A DNA stretch of 64,000 nucleotides from Uranotaenia lowii (lineage: Eukaryota; Arthropoda; Insecta; Diptera; Culicidae): positions 420,567,440 through 420,631,439 of the forward strand of contig NC_073692.1 of assembly GCF_029784155.1 (NCBI RefSeq). Direction: 5' to 3'. The translations under genes were made by a program, and so were the position numbers. Under the pieces are notes generated by a model. The model saw only the letters and a program-made list of their open reading frames with translations, searched no databases and was not told the origin of the DNA. Shown one piece after another: positions 10,116-20,094 of this stretch; the first letter of the stretch is position 1; every line of letters starts with the position of its first letter.

Positions 10116-11285
10116 TCAAAATTCTTTCACCACACTAACCCAAATACGGTAAAGTGAAGGAGCCATGTGGTTAAGCATGTGATAAGTTCTTTTAAGTATG
10201 AATCTTAACTCGAAAAGAATCTCTTTACGTTGCAAAGAATCTGCAGTTTTGTTCAAATCCAAGTCACACACATCGTTATATCGACGATTAAAGGTTCGAA
10301 AATAATCCTTTCGTGCCACTTTCAATAATCGGGATGTATATTTGCTCTCTTATTCAATCTTGATCCCGATGTGACTATTGAATCATGATTTTGGTCGCGA
10401 CCTGCTATTAAGTATCTCCGTTTACGTTTCCAAAAGGACCACTTAGGCTTGATCTCATATAACTCGCTTTTTTTGCTTTTAAAACTCGATGAAGGAAGAT
10501 TCGACTTCGTGTTAGACTAAATACGGTAAATGTAACTTCGACGGGTTTGCCGCTGCGTTTGACTCTACAAACTTGAACTTCATCGACAATCTCTTGCATT
10601 CTTTCGATTAGTACGAAAAAAGTGTCGGATAAAGCCCAATTGGTGTAGTTTTCGTCGCTTTAGGAAGAAATAAAATTTTTGTATGTGTATTGCCTCCATT
10701 TTGGTAGGTAAATGCTGTTTATTCCACTTCCATACGGTTATTCTATAATGTATATGGAAAGTTTCAAAACAGCATTTGAATAAAGCTACAAAAATAATTG
10801 CTGGGAAGCGAATTTGATTGCCTTACCTTACGAACCTACATGGCCAAACATAGGACTGGTGCCACTTAAACGGAATGAAAGCGAACGGTCAATTTCTCCC
10901 ATTCACGAATATTTTAAATACTACTACCAACTTTCTGGAGTGAGCTTGGAGAATGTGAAGTCTGTTTTAGACTTAGATATTAAAGCAGACTCTCATTTTA
11001 TGAGCACATTGCGCTTACTCTTGCATTTTTGCTCGAAAAACTGCTGATTTCACGATATTTACGCCATAATCTCGTCTACTGCTCTTTGGTACGTAGTAAC
11101 AGTACGCCGTGCAAGTTCTCAGAAAACCCAATCTTACCGCCTCGAACGAGTTCTGCGAAGTTTCGTTAAAAACGCTTTAAAACAGCAGGAATGATCCACA
11201 TCGACTGCCACCGTATGAACAAAGATGAAGCCTCATCAATTTAGCAACACTCGAAATGTATCGACACGAACACTTCGACTACACC
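10116..11285. pseudogene. Possible decayed coding fragments of unknown origin
   Basis: Several short open stretches have protein-like composition: - strand 10325-10116 (contains RKDYFRTFNRRYNDVCDLDL), - strand 10599-10408 (SRIFLHRVLKAKKASYMRSS) and + strand 10814-11047 (KRNESERSISPIHEYFKYYY). They are more Lys/Arg/Tyr-rich and less low-complexity than chance ORFs nearby, but strands alternate and I recognise no family. They could be remnants of a transposon. I cannot rule out chance. Confidence 0.25.
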
Positions 11286-12055
11286 AGTATCTCTCCCAAG
11301 TAACAATTTTAGCTTTATTATGGTCAGCAAAATATCGTTTGGACTATCGCATTAATCTTCATAAAAAGCTAAAGCGCATTCTATAACATCACCTGGACTC
11401 TAATAAAGCCAAAATCAGGCTATTTGGCCCTACCCTAGAAACGTCATCAAGACATATAATTGTTGGTCATCAATTTTGGTCACCAAAGCTTTTAAAAAGC
11501 TATTATAAAACATGTTAGAAATTTTTGTTTTTTTCGTTTCTGTCAGTTCTCGGAGTTTTTTTTTTTATTTTTCCCAGCAACCATAATGGTTGATGAATGA
11601 TGATTGCATTATTCAGATATGATCTGGTAAAAATTAATAGCTAAAAAAACCAATGTTTTAACCATACATTGAGCTTCTTTTCTACTGCCAGTCAAGATTT
11701 TAGGTAAAATGTATATGAAATAGTATCTTAAAATAAATGCGCCTCGTCAAATCTGATGGTCAATCATGATGGAATTGATGGAAAAAGGCCTGAAAAAAAT
11801 TTTCCAATGCTTGCATTGTGAATCCATCAACATGGCGTCATTTTGTGCCCTTCGATTTTGCAACCAACATGGCGTGAGTCAATTCATAGTTTTATTATGG
11901 TTTAATGATGACCCCAAAAAAAGCTACGATTTGACGTTTCTCTCGCAAGCCAACCAATTACACGCTAAGGTTGAGTTCCTCATTTCTGAGTTGTTAATCA
12001 TTAGTACAGTAAATGAGGACAGACTTTTTGAATGAAAAGGGATTGGTTTTGAATG

Positions 12056-12440
12056 ACCCGTGGAATAAATCATGAGTTGAAGTCAAATTTCGTTGTCTGA
12101 CTCCATCTTGAAATCCAAGATGGCGGCTTCCGCTGAACTTTAAAATGGTGTAAATGACTTGAAATCGCATGAAACCCCAACAAAATGGGTATCGGGTTAA
12201 AGGGCTTAACGAGTAGAAGTTGAATTTCGCTATCAGACGCCATCTTGAAATCCAAGATGGCGGCATCCGCTCAACTTTTAATGCTTAATGCTGACAAAAA
12301 GTCGCATTAAACCACCACTTTACGGGTATTGGGTGAAAGGGCTAAACTAGAAGTCGATTTTTTTCTTTCCGACGCCATCTTGAAATCCAAGATGGCAGCT
12401 TCCACTGAATTTAAAATACTGTTAATCAATGAAAATCGCT
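12056..12440 (-). repeat. Satellite block 1, palindromic-core repeat
   Basis: Three units of about 136 bp with cores at 12103, 12239 and 12374. Each unit has CCATCTTGAAATCCAAGATGG, then TTCCGCTGAACTTTAAAA, AAATGACTTGAAATCGCATG and GGGTTAAAGGGCTTAACGAG-like sequence. Transcripts of either strand would fold each core into an ~11-bp stem. Confidence 0.8.
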
Positions 12441-12499
12441 TGAACACAACTTTTTTCACGTAATACTACATTAAAACTACTATTTTAAGACAATTTAGA

Positions 12500-12812
12500 T
12501 CATTTTAAATCACTTTTATTATATTTTCATTATGTTTCTAATGCATTTAGCACTTTTCTTGTTTTGTTTATAGTTTTTGTTTTTTTTTTGCCATTTATGT
12601 AATTCTATTATTCCTATCATGCTATTATGTTTAAATTGTATTGGTCTTATTCTTGCGAAAACTATAGGGTTATGTTGTTTCTGTTAACCGTCTGATGTAC
12701 CAAATTCGATGTACCAATGTACCAATGTACCAATGTACCAATGTACCAAAGGTACCAATGTACCAAATTCGATGTTGTCAAAATCGAATGTTGCCAAAAA
12801 CGAACGGGGTCT
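12500..12812. mobile_element. Truncated MITE with ACGGGGTCT terminus
   Basis: Shares with 44666-45179 the order TTGTATTGGTCTTATTC, GCGAAAACT, TCGAATGTTGCC and terminal AACGGGGTCTG. The opposite AGACCCCGT terminus is absent here, so the copy is truncated or its left end is decayed. Confidence 0.6.
12706..12770. repeat. 8-bp microsatellite (AATGTACC)n
   Basis: About seven copies of AATGTACC with one variant (AAAGGTACC), inside the truncated MITE. It is the source of an apparent Met-Tyr-Gln-Cys-Thr-Asn-rich reading frame that is not a gene. Confidence 0.85.
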
Positions 12813-12959
12813 GTATTGTGGTGGTTTTTGTGGGATTTTCAGTCACTTACAGATTTTCCGAGAAACGCGAAAACAGATATTTGACTTCTATCATTTAGCC
12901 TTAGCACCCAATACAAAATATTTGGGAGTTTCATGCTATTTTCATTCATTTACAGTATT

Positions 12960-13640
12960 TTTAAGTTCAGCTGAAGCCACCATCTTGGATTTCTAGATGG
13001 CGTCAGAATGCAAAAATAAACTTTTTATAGCTTATCCCAATTGACAAACACCCATATTTTGGAGGTTTCATGCGATATTCAATGATTTAGAGCATTTTTA
13101 AAGTTTATAGAAAGCTGCCATCTTGGATTTCAAGATGGCGTAAGATAGCAATATTCGACTTCTACTCGTTAAGCCCTTTCACCCACTACCAATTTGGGTT
13201 TCATGTCATTTTAAGTCATTCACTACATTTTAAAGTTTAGCGGAAGCCGCCATCTTGGATTTCAAGATGGCGTCAGATAGCGAAATTCAATTTCTACCGG
13301 TTGATTTCTTTCAACTTATACCCCTATAATATAGGTTTTATGCGATTTTCAGTCATTTACAGTATTTTCAAGTTGAGTGGAAGCCGCCATCTTGGATTTA
13401 AGATGGCGACGGGCAACGAAATTTGACTTGTACTCTTATTCTACTCTCTTATTACTTTCACCCAATAACCATATTGTGAAGGTTTCACGATATTTTCAGT
13501 AATTTACAGCTTTGAAAATAAAAGCGGAAGCCGCCATCTTGAATTAATGATGGCGTCAAGCAACAATTTTTTTCCTACTATTTGGGCCCTTTCACTCAAT
13601 ACTCATATTGTAAAGATATTCATACCACTTTCGGTGATTT
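12960..13640 (+). repeat. Satellite block 2, inverted relative to block 1
   Basis: Five units with cores at 12980, 13117, 13247, 13384 and 13531, in opposite order of flanking blocks to 12056-12440 (TTTAGCGGAAGCCGCCATCTTGG, then TCAGATAGCGAAATTC and CGTTAAGCCCTTTCACCC). The fifth core is decayed. Together with block 1 it forms a broad inverted arrangement centred near 12.65 kb. Confidence 0.8.
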
Positions 13641-14115
13641 CAAGTTTTCAAAGATGTATTTTTTTAATTTTAACTCAAAACCAACACGCATAACTTACCA
13701 AAAATGTGTAAAAATGGGAGTTCCAATTCAAATATGTGCTATCTAATCTGAGCGTGTGCTGTTTTGACATCTTGATCGAGAACTGTCACTAAGTTTTATG
13801 GCGGTTTAATATTCATGCACTGAGTGCTATTATAAAACATGCAAAAGAAAGCTTGGAGCAAATTTCTAGGTTTGTGTTTTATTATAGTTTTAAAAAAGCA
13901 TTCACAACTCTTTCAAAATAACTAAAACAGCATGTTTAATAAAAGTTTTATTAGCGTTTTCAAAACCATCTGAAAACATATGGTCGAAAAAAAATTATAA
14001 GCATTCTGCATGACCATAATAAAACCGCCATAAAACGAGCTGCACAAAAAAAATGCCATAATTAAACCATGATAAAACTTCCTAATGCTAGTTGGCATAA
14101 TCTGTGTTACTTGGG

Positions 14116-14963
14116 CTGGATTCCCTAGCACCGTACTGCATATGGTCGGAATCTTTTCAATTTAAACATGTGTAAACGTAGTTTTAAAATAGCTATAAGT
14201 TGGTTCCTTAGTTTTAAGGAAAACAGCATGTAAAGTCCATTAACCAAAGACAAATCAATAAATAATTAAGACTCGTGACTTAAAATACAACGTCTTCTAT
14301 CAATTCTAAAAACCTCGTTCCAAGGAGATTTTGTCATCGATATAAATTTGTGACTCTTGTGACTCTAAGACGTAGGTTTTACAATCTTGCTTGTTAAGAT
14401 GTCATCAGTATGCATAAATCACCACGCTAACACTAAGCCTGGCCTCGACATTTCCGGAATTTGATTATTTGGCAGTACGCACTCGCCCTTGATGTGGCTT
14501 TGTATTCGTTTAACCCAACTTTTTTAGAATTTTTCCTGCATATGCAGAAGTTACACATAATCCAAAGCAGTGCCTACTTTTATACTAAATCACTCTTTCA
14601 GTAAGAAGACTTCGCCTCTTCGTCTTTTAAGGGCAAACCTTTTCTCTAACGACTTAAGATCTGGCCTTTCCTAGTGATGACTCGAGGCCTGCACTTTTGC
14701 TTGTCGTATGCCGTAAGAGTGCAGCTTATTCTACTCCGGCTCAACCAACTTGCTCGGCATTCAGAGTCACTCTTTCTTAAGAGTACTATCTCTCGAAATA
14801 TTCATTACACAAGGAATCTACACCAGTTCGCGATGACCATGTTTAGGTATCATCTTTTTCTGTGCTTTTGTTTCTTAATTGTTCATCACATATTCACATA
14901 TTGATCCAAATGATAGGCTTAAAATTAAAGACGAACTACTATTTCGCGGAATTTACCCTGCAC
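14116..14963. other. No gene seen
   Basis: Intronic DNA between two elements. The ~76-codon frame at 14674-14904 shows no recognisable domain. Confidence 0.45.
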
Positions 14964-16303
14964 TTATCTTAAAGCACCTCTTCTTTTGTTCTGTCGGAGA
15001 GGAGCAAAGAGCTGAAGATTACGATTCCTCAAGCCTCGAAATCGTACGCTGAGTTGAAGTGCTTCTAACAATGCGGGGCAGCCAGCTCTTGACGAAAATA
15101 GATCGGATACAATATAAGCCAAAGTTGCGGTAAGGCGGACCTGCAGCGTTTCGATTTCGGTTAGGCGGCAGCAGTTTGCGTAGCTGGGAAGTCGGAACAA
15201 GTCTTGCCAGTTCAGGTTCCGGAGAGCGAAACACAAAAAACGCCTCTGGATGGCCTCGATACGCTTCAAGCCATTTTTGTAGAAGTGGCACCGAACAGCC
15301 GAGGCTATAGGAGGGACGATCGAACCAAGCTGCAGTAAAGACTCTTGAGACAATAAATATCCTTAGAGTCTTTAATCATGTGGAATAGCAAACACAGTCA
15401 TCTGGAAGCTTTATCAGCGATGTACTTTGAGTGCATCTTGAAATCCAGCCGTTTGTCCAGGATCATACCAAGGTCTTTCACATACTCAACTCGTGTAACT
15501 GCCTCATGTCCATGAAAATAGCGGGAGTCGCTTGCGTGAAAACGAAACTACCGTGCATTTGTTGCGATTTAAGAGAAGGCAATTGACATCACACCATGTG
15601 GTGAAGATGTTAAACTGGCTCTGCAATACGTTGACATCCGAGATTCAACAGTACGTCGTTAAAGTAGATCAGGAATATTTTAGGTCCTAGGTGGCTCCCT
15701 TGAGGTACTCCAGAAGAGGCAGGGAATTAATTGGAAAATGATTCACCTGTTTGTACAATAAATTTTCCGTCCTACCAGTTAGCTATCTAGTTTGGCTATG
15801 GCTATTTTGTGGTTTACCTTGTCGAAAGTCGCCGACTGGTCGATGTAGATGACGTCGGTTTGAGATCCTCTGGCAAAGCTGTCTTGCACGGAAGACATGA
15901 ACTTCAATAGGTTTGTTATCAAAGAACGCTAAAGCAGGAATCCATGTTGTTCGTTAGAGAAATGAAATTTGCAATACGCGAAAAATGGATCTAATATAAC
16001 CAGCTCAAACAGTTTGCCAAACGCTCATATGGCAGAAATACCGCGATAATTGTTAACATTCTTTCTGGCACTTTTTTTGTAGACCGGAAACATGTAAACC
16101 TCTTTCCAAATGGAAGAGAACGTGGATTTGGATTCCTAAGCGGTGCCTGGAAGCTTGGTTTTTTAAGGGAGTCGTGAGAGAGCTTTTTTCTTGAGTACTT
16201 GTCATTTGTCACAACTTTTTCGTGACCCAGGAAGCATGTAGGTCAATGGCTACTAAGCGTTTTGGTACGTGACGATCGATGATGTAGTTGATGATATGGG
16301 AGA
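14964..16303 (-). pseudogene. Non-LTR retrotransposon, decayed reverse transcriptase region
   Basis: Reading the - strand across frames gives the ordered landmarks of a reverse transcriptase of the Jockey/CR1 type: NVNNYRGIS, GKLFEL, a NEQHGFL block, TDVIYID..ATFDKVNHK (fingers/palm), IFLIYFNDVLL, then FTTWCDVNCLLLN and CTVVSFSRK. A well-preserved C-terminal part at 15353-14964 has RIEAIQRRFLCFALRNL, LPSYANC and CPALLEALQLSVR. The YADD catalytic box, expected between NDVLL and the FTTWCD block, is missing, apparently through a deletion. Several stops and frameshifts interrupt the frame. The element is dead and lies opposite in orientation to Fas3. Confidence 0.82.
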
Positions 16304-17328
16304 ACTTCATGGCAGCAGCATTTGGATCGGAAGCTTCGAGTTCAGAATCCCCCAGTCGATGTCATCAAATGTTTGTGAGATAGCGACAATATCGGCGTTC
16401 TTGAAATCAAGAAAAAAAAGATGCCGGCTTCTTGATAGGACAACTTCAGAAATTCCAAGCGAAAACAGCAGTGCTGGGTGTTGAGGAACAAGCTTAACCA
16501 GAAACACAGAAGTTAGATCAATCGTAGCTAATCGGGATCCGTCGTTAACAAAACAGAGATCCAGCATGCGACCATTCTCATTTTCAACGCTGTTAGTTTG
16601 GCGGAGAGTTGCTGTGCTGAGTGAGTCGAGAATCAAACTGGAGGGAGTAGTAAATGAAGATCTCGCTGGATCAGCAAACAAAAACCCGCACTGGGAGGAA
16701 CACCATTGGAGTCCGGGCCAATAATGAGAATGTCGTCCTCAGGAGTAGTAAGGGAACACGATCGGGAAAAGCCACGGGAAACGACTCTGCGAAGGTCGCG
16801 TTTTGGCACGATCAGGGGGTAGGTATAAAACCCTGACGAAGAACTTTCGAGTACCCAGATACGGATCCACACTAATTCCTGATCGTTCCATGATTCGTCG
16901 CCGATTGGAGTGGCTGAAAGACCGGATCGGATGGCAATCAGATCTCCGCCACCGATGGATTTAGTACTGTTGTGAGGACCTCGGTCTCTCCTAAACACTG
17001 TGTTGTAGGAGCTGAAAACCTGAATAGTAAGAGTTCTGTCGTTCAGTCAGGTTTCGGTGAAAGCCACAATATCGTAGCTGGAGCATGAGGTGGCTAGCAG
17101 ATACTCGTTGACACAGGAGCTGATACCGCCGACATTTTGGTTATAGAGATTTACTTGATCTCGTGACCCAGAAGACACACTAGATCGTCGTTCACTGGAA
17201 TGGAAATATCCATCAAGTAGAGGAAGGTCGATGAAAGTTGAATACTTGCCAGTTAGTGCAGGCTGAAGAACATCAACGCCGCAATCGAACTCAGGACGGC
17301 TGATTCGCGCAAAGCAATGTCGACACAA
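16304..17328 (-). pseudogene. Non-LTR retrotransposon, decayed endonuclease region
   Basis: The - strand frame from 17328 encodes VNLYNQNVGGISSCVNEYLL and YDIVAFTET, the N-terminal block of the apurinic-type endonuclease of non-LTR elements. The next codon, which should be Trp, is TGA, after which the same frame continues LNDRTLTIQVF and RRDRGPHNSTKSIGGGDLIA. Around 16.68 kb the frame shifts, and the later part continues CGFLFADPARSS-like into NENGRMLDLCFV and LVPQHPALLF, typical of the endonuclease end. One nonsense codon and at least one frameshift are therefore visible. Confidence 0.82.
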
Positions 17329-18671
17329 AAGCTGTTGGAAGGTTCGGACGACGAGAAACTCGAGAGTCTTATGCGGTTGCTTGAAGTCGAGGCCATAAAA
17401 GACACGTTGTCCATTCTCGGTGAATCATCAGTAGGGGTGATCACTGAATTGGCGAGGTGTACAACAGCTGAGAGTCTCCGTGAATGACGCAACTGGTGGG
17501 AAAGTGACAGAAGGTGTCAAAGGGTTTTTTGAACCAAAATCCTCGAATTCTCGGAATAATATTCCAGCAGGTCAAGTCTTTGGGGAAGTCTTTCAACTTA
17601 GGATCGATCTTAACTTTGAAAGATTATTATCTGAGTGTAGAAACATCAACATCTTTTCGGACCTGGGCATGAACTTTAGCTGATTCACATTGGAGACATT
17701 CCATTACGAGCTCTTTGATATCCTTTACCGTAGCACTATTTTGCAATCGGGCCAGATAGATCCAAAACTTTCATTTGTGAGGAGCAACCGTAATTCTAGT
17801 TCAAACGGTGGTTTTCCTTCTGGTACCAACACAGTTGGGTTTTCAACTCGGCGCCTCTTGTTCGAGGGAGTGGTTGGCCTAGGTCAAGCGGCAGAGATGC
17901 GAGGAGAAGGGTTGATGTAAGGGCAGCAATTTCAGACTTCATAATAGCTACTAACGAGGCCTGGCTCTTCCGCATGTCCGCGATAAGAGTTTCGTAACTG
18001 TCCAGAGATCGACGCAACATTCGTCGCAAACCTAGATCAAATTACTGTTGTCAAACTTTCGAGTTGAGGTGCGACGAAAACAACCCCGCACATTTTAAGT
18101 AAAACGCCAAGCTGCAGAGGTCCTGACAAAGAATGCTGTCGGAATCACTCGTAGGTTTGGTGCATTTGTCGCAGGCCATATCGCTTGATGACGTTTTCGT
18201 CAAAATTGACAAATCGAACTGATTTGCATTGCCCCAAAAAAAAAAATCGTATTGCACTGAATTGATTTTGTCCTCACATTAGGCTTCAGTGACACCCGGA
18301 CCTTCTCGGCTGCAAAACGACGGTTACAACGATTGCAATTGATGAGCTAGTGATTTCCAAAAAGCTGGGCACCTCGAGTTACTCGTGAGGTTTACACCTG
18401 TGCTGGTTTCGTACAGCTGGCCGAAATGTGACCAGACGCTCCACACCGTCTAAAATTGTCACATCTGTCGAAACTACGATACTCGAAAACACAAAGGCCA
18501 AAGGTAAGGCTCGCGTTGGTGAGTAGGATACTCCTCCACTGGGGAGTATCTGAGAAGTGCGCTTCTCAATGACCGAAGCCATCTGTGTCGGTGTAGGATA
18601 ACGTCTTCATAGGGAATAATCCAAGTGGTTACATAGAGTCCCACGCGTGTGTCGCTGCTTCCGACCGACAC
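17329..18671 (-). pseudogene. Non-LTR retrotransposon, decayed ORF1 with zinc-finger remnants
   Basis: The - strand at about 18180-18100 encodes ACDKCTKP...CQDLCSLAFYLKCAGLF, a PHD-like cysteine pattern found in ORF1 of insect non-LTR elements. A coiled-coil-like segment follows (DSYETLIADMRKSQASLVAI, about 18000-17930). Further upstream on the same strand, about 18460-18396, CGASGHISASC fits the C-x4-H-x4-C half of a retroviral-type zinc knuckle. Stops and frameshifts separate the pieces. The knuckle may belong to the same ORF1 or to an adjoining element. Confidence 0.65.
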
Positions 18672-19832
18672 ACAGTGGGCAAAATGTTTCGAGCCTCGAA
18701 TCCTGGTAATAACTAGTCAGACCTCGAGTCGTTAGAGAAGAGGTAAGGCCTTGAATATTCAAGAGTGTTTATGGTGAGGGGTTTTATCTCAAGTTTCAAG
18801 AGAAGATATCAGGCTTTGTGTCAACAGGAAGAAGGGTATGCGTGTTTACCTAGAGTCGCTAGGAGGATAAGTCGTTATAGGAAAGATCAAGCCTTGAGTC
18901 GCCAAGACCTCACGTCAAAACGAGGAGATGTCGGTTCTCTAGGCGTTAGAGAAGAGTTCGGGCTTCAAGTCGTAATAAAGAGAGGAATTGCTGAAAGTGA
19001 TCTCGCCTATGAGTTTGTGTGAGTATGATCTAGTGCAGGTACCTTCCACCATTATAAGACAGTTTTAATCAGTTCAAGGGGCTCAAGAGCTCAACTTCTC
19101 GAGTTATTTTTGTGGTAGTTGACTTTTAAGGTAACCAGCTTATTAACTAAGCGAACCTGGACTGGATACCCTATTTTTTTCTGTAAGTGGTGAATATTAC
19201 TGAGCGCAACTCCAGGATGATATCAAAAGCCCAAAGCTCCCCCAGATCGGGTAGTAAAGGATCACCTGTCACCTGTCTCAAAACTTTCACTTATGAACTT
19301 TTCTCAGTCCTAACGATCATCGCGTCGTTCCTCTCGGGATTTGATTAGACTGGTGCTAACGGTGTCATATCGATATCGTATTAATTTTAAATGTCAAAGC
19401 GATTTCACATTGTTGAAAGCTTCTGAAAGTTATATCAAAAGTTGGCACTCACGACGCTATATTGTGAGAGAGAGCGTCGCGTTCAGTGTCCTCGTGTAGG
19501 GTTGTATATGGTAGTAGCGTGGGAGCTCACTTATACAAGATCCCCATTTTAACCTCAAAGATGATATCAAGGATCAACTCTGTTTCTCATTAGCTCCTAC
19601 TATGTTAGTTATTTTCAATCTTTTATAAACGTTTCATGTTGCTTGAAGGTGCTATCATTTTCCTTGATTGTTCCAAAAAGCAATTTTTTCTGAGGAGGCC
19701 ATCTACCCCAAACAAGCCACTTTATTATTTATCTAGTGTATGTGCAAATATTTTTTTTACAAGTTTTTACCAAAACAATAAAAACTACGTTCATGACTTC
19801 ACTAACAACCTTTTAATAATTTCAAATTTCAG
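18672..19832. other. No gene seen
   Basis: Remaining part of the long intron. The first 350 bp repeat the words GAGTCG, CCTTGA and AGAGAAG and may be the 5' end of the adjacent retrotransposon. The rest is AT-rich unique-looking DNA leading to the acceptor at 19832. Confidence 0.4.
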
Positions 19833-20094
19833 GGAAACGGTGCCTACAACGTGACGCTGATCATTGCCAATCTGCAGCTGGAAGACCTTTCGAGAACCTA
19901 CCGCCTGAAGGCCTTCAACCAGGTCGGCGATCAGGACTATACCATTCTGTTGAGCTCTCTGGAAGCGGAAGTGGACGAATCGAGCGGTGTGGGAATCGGT
20001 GGCATCATCGGGATCGTTCTGGCCGCCCTAATTGTGCTGGCAGCCGTTGCGCTGATAATCGTTGCCCGCGCCACCGGCAGATGGTGCTTCCGAG
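19833..20094 (+). CDS. Fas3: Fas3 exon: end of Ig domain 3 and transmembrane helix
   Basis: Acceptor TTTCAG at 19827-19832; donor GTAAGT from 20095. It starts GNGAYNVTLII (sequon NVT) and continues through YRLKAFNQVG, the F-strand region without cysteine. An acidic stalk (EAEVDES) leads to a Gly/Ile/Val/Ala-rich transmembrane helix encoded at about 19989-20066. The stop-transfer motif RATGRWCFR follows; this juxtamembrane block is the strongest Fas3 signature in the window. The exon ends in phase 1 (first G of a Gly codon), where the alternative tails attach. Reading through the donor would give a 12-residue tail (GKSKVFGFDLD after RG is partly donor-encoded) and a stop at 20127-20129, so intron retention would still make a membrane-anchored form. 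Confidence 0.92.

Larger units (their letters stand above)
11295..14115. mobile_element. Large non-autonomous TIR element carrying inverted satellite blocks
   Basis: Short inverted termini CCCAAGTAACA (11295) and TGTTACTTGGG (ending 14115). TATTATAAAACATG occurs inside both ends. The middle carries eight palindromic cores GCCATCTTGG...CCAAGATGGC about 131-147 bp apart, three in one orientation (12103-12397) and five in the other (12980-13554). The inner region holds a copy of another element ending ACGGGGTCT at 12812. No coding capacity was seen. The element boundaries are inferred from the weak 11-bp termini. Confidence 0.5.
9222..19832 (+). other. Fas3 intron between the Ig3 exon and the membrane exon
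   Basis: Phase-0 intron of 10.6 kb with GTGAGT donor and TTTCAG acceptor, splitting Ig domain 3. It contains the foldback element 9281-10114, possible decayed coding fragments at 10.1-11.3 kb, the TIR/satellite element 11295-14115 and the non-LTR retrotransposon 14964-18671. Confidence 0.88.

Noticed and set aside
12695..12996. Met-Tyr-Gln-Cys-Thr-Asn-Val-Pro frames
   Set aside because: Translation of the (AATGTACC)n microsatellite and MITE end.
12056..13640. Regularly spaced palindromic repeats that might suggest a CRISPR array
   Set aside because: The intervening ~110 bp are themselves repeats, the orientation flips midway, and the host is a eukaryote with spliced genes.
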